NCBI GenBank assembly: GCA_021203305.1
Contig: JAJQBK010000011.1
Coordinates: forward strand, 1 to 64,000
Reading direction: 5' to 3'
Source of the DNA: Lachnospiraceae bacterium
GTDB lineage: Bacteria; Bacillota; Clostridia; Lachnospirales; Lachnospiraceae
DNA: 64,000 bases
A program made the translations under genes and the position numbers. Position 1 is the stretch's first letter. Each line of letters starts with the position of its first letter. Of the stretch, positions 63,146-64,000 are shown in pieces. The notes under the pieces are model-generated. The model did not search any database, was not told where the DNA came from, and saw nothing but the letters and a program-made list of their open reading frames with translations.

Positions 63146-63579
63146 TCTGTCTCCCCTTCTTCCTCGATGCCCTTCTCTATGGTAAGGATATTGCAGCCGT
63201 TCTCGTACCGGTATTCCACCTGGTCCATGGTCTGCTTTACCATGAAGATTCCCAGGCCCCCAATCTCCCGCTCCTGAGCGGAAAGGGTAATATCCGGGTC
63301 CTCCCTTTCCAGAGGATTGTAGGGAATTCCCTTATCCATCAGGGTCACCCGGCAGCGCTTCGGGTCGCCGGACACGTCCATGGAGACTACAGCCTCCCCG
63401 GCGTCTCCTCCGTAAGCGTAGCTGGCGATATTGACATAAAGCTCCTCCACAGCGATCAGGATCTGGGTCTGTATCGATTTTTCGCAGCTGTTTTTATTTA
63501 AGTACTCTTCTATGGCGTCCAGAACGGTATAGAGCGTGTCGTTGCTGGCCTGCACGTGCAGATCATCCATTCGTTCCAT
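63142..63579 (-). CDS. RsbW-like anti-sigma serine kinase (HATPase_c_2)
   Basis: 145 aa. N box IAVEELYVNIASYAYG, G1 LMDKGIPYNPL (DxGxxFNP type) and G2 EREIGGLGIFMVKQTMDQ. These kinases bind a sigma factor and phosphorylate a STAS antagonist; SpoIIE-type phosphatases reverse that. It abuts the ABC gene and overlaps the 74-aa gene, so it is part of the cluster operon and may control it. Confidence 0.92.
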   Translation of the reverse strand: MERMDDLHVQASNDTLYTVLDAIEEYLNKNSCEKSIQTQILIAVEELYVNIASYAYGGDAGEAVVSMDVSGDPKRCRVTLMDKGIPYNPLEREDPDITLSAQEREIGGLGIFMVKQTMDQVEYRYENGCNILTIEKGIEEEGETE

Positions 63580-64000
63580 TTATTTTCCCTCTCTTTCCAG
63601 CGGAATTTCCCGGTAAGGCAGCCCCGCCGCGTTTGGCACATCGTGTGTGGCGATTATCACAGTGATTCCCTGCTGGTGAACCACCTCGAACAGCTTCATG
63701 ATCTCCCTTGATTCCGCGGGAGAAAGATTTCCGGTGGGTTCATCCGCCGGAAGAAGCTTCGGATAATTGGCAAGCGCCCTGGCCAGGCAGACTCTCTGTT
63801 TCTCTCCCCCGGAAAGCTGCTCCGGACAGCTTTTGTGCAGATGGGAGATCCCCGTCAGCCGAAGCAGGGAACTGATTGCCGTCCGGCTATCCCTTTTGCT
63901 TCCTCCCGCCGCAAGCCTGGCCAGCTCCACATTCTCGTAGACATTCAGCCTGGAAACCAGGGAAGGCTCCTGAAAAACGATTCCGATCTTTCTCCTGTAA
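63580..64000 (-). CDS. ABC transporter ATP-binding protein (N-terminus outside window)
   Basis: At least 140 residues to the window edge. Q-loop IVFQEPSLVSRLNVYEN, signature LSGGEKQRVCLARAL, Walker B KLLPADEPTGNL and H-loop IIATHD. It resembles FtsE/LolD/MacB-type ATPases. In Walker B a Pro replaces the usual hydrophobic residue before ADEP. Its stop abuts the RsbW-like start. The partner permease, if any, lies beyond 64,000. Confidence 0.92.
   Translation of the reverse strand, partial: YRRKIGIVFQEPSLVSRLNVYENVELARLAAGGSKRDSRTAISSLLRLTGISHLHKSCPEQLSGGEKQRVCLARALANYPKLLPADEPTGNLSPAESREIMKLFEVVHQQGITVIIATHDVPNAAGLPYREIPLEREGK

Noticed and set aside
46357-64000. Prophage or tailocin remnant
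   Set aside because: No capsid, tail, integrase, holin or lysin gene in the window; gene content is ATPases and cargo-like proteins only.

Overview
The window reads as chromosome of a Gram-positive, Clostridia-type bacterium, probably Lachnospiraceae. The signs are moderately GC-rich coding DNA, strong GGAGG ribosome sites, lipobox lipoproteins, SpoIIE/RsbW-type regulators, a long ZapA, a DUF3656-type U32 protein, HD-GYP signalling and an extracellular solute-binding protein. The genus is not resolvable by eye. Nearly all genes lie on the minus strand; only two (22.7 and 29 kb) are on the plus strand.

Layout. 1-5.9 kb: a partial AAA/PD-(D/E)XK protein, then a phosphorelay set (HPt protein, HD-GYP response regulator, hybrid histidine kinase). 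6-11.6 kb: lipoproteins, including a frameshifted solute-binding protein with an N-terminal propeller-like region, a HicB antitoxin with only a stub of a HicA partner, and a propeller-like lipoprotein. 11.7-16.9 kb: ruvA-ruvB-zapA-U32 operon with promoter and terminator. 17-22.5 kb: a frameshifted MATE transporter and an ilvB-ilvN-ilvN'-ilvC operon with two different regulatory subunits. 22.7-30.3 kb: small lipoprotein, HAD phosphatase, a sensor kinase/regulator/membrane protein set, amidase, and a sortase-like lipoprotein. 30.4-32.8 kb: an alpha/beta-hydrolase-like protein behind a two-domain GNAT. 33-40.6 kb: glpK, a beta-helix transferase, topB, asd, argH, interrupted by short non-autonomous elements. 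40.8-46.2 kb: SpoIIE phosphatase, MATE fused to an anti-sigma-type ATPase domain, and a GH3-family adenylating enzyme.

46.3-64 kb is the most unusual part: one minus-strand array of an ABC ATPase, an RsbW-like kinase, a 74-aa protein, two large two-module AAA+ ATPases, four giant proteins of unrecognised type, and two-domain GNATs. One giant carries the R...S...ExE arrangement of an arginine-type ADP-ribosyltransferase. Three of the giants, plus the distant hydrolase at 30-32 kb, start Met-Cys followed (in the clearest cases) by a Gln/Glu/Arg-rich disordered leader, and two share a clear 100-residue module. Three GNAT genes each sit directly upstream of one such large protein. I infer that this is the effector/ATPase arm of a delivery system, most like the AAA ATPase and cargo section of contractile injection loci. 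Structural genes, if present, should lie beyond position 64,000; none is visible here.

Three families of short palindromic or MITE-like repeats are scattered in intergenic spaces. Both frameshifted genes break at or next to the same 9-mer, CTGGGGGGA.
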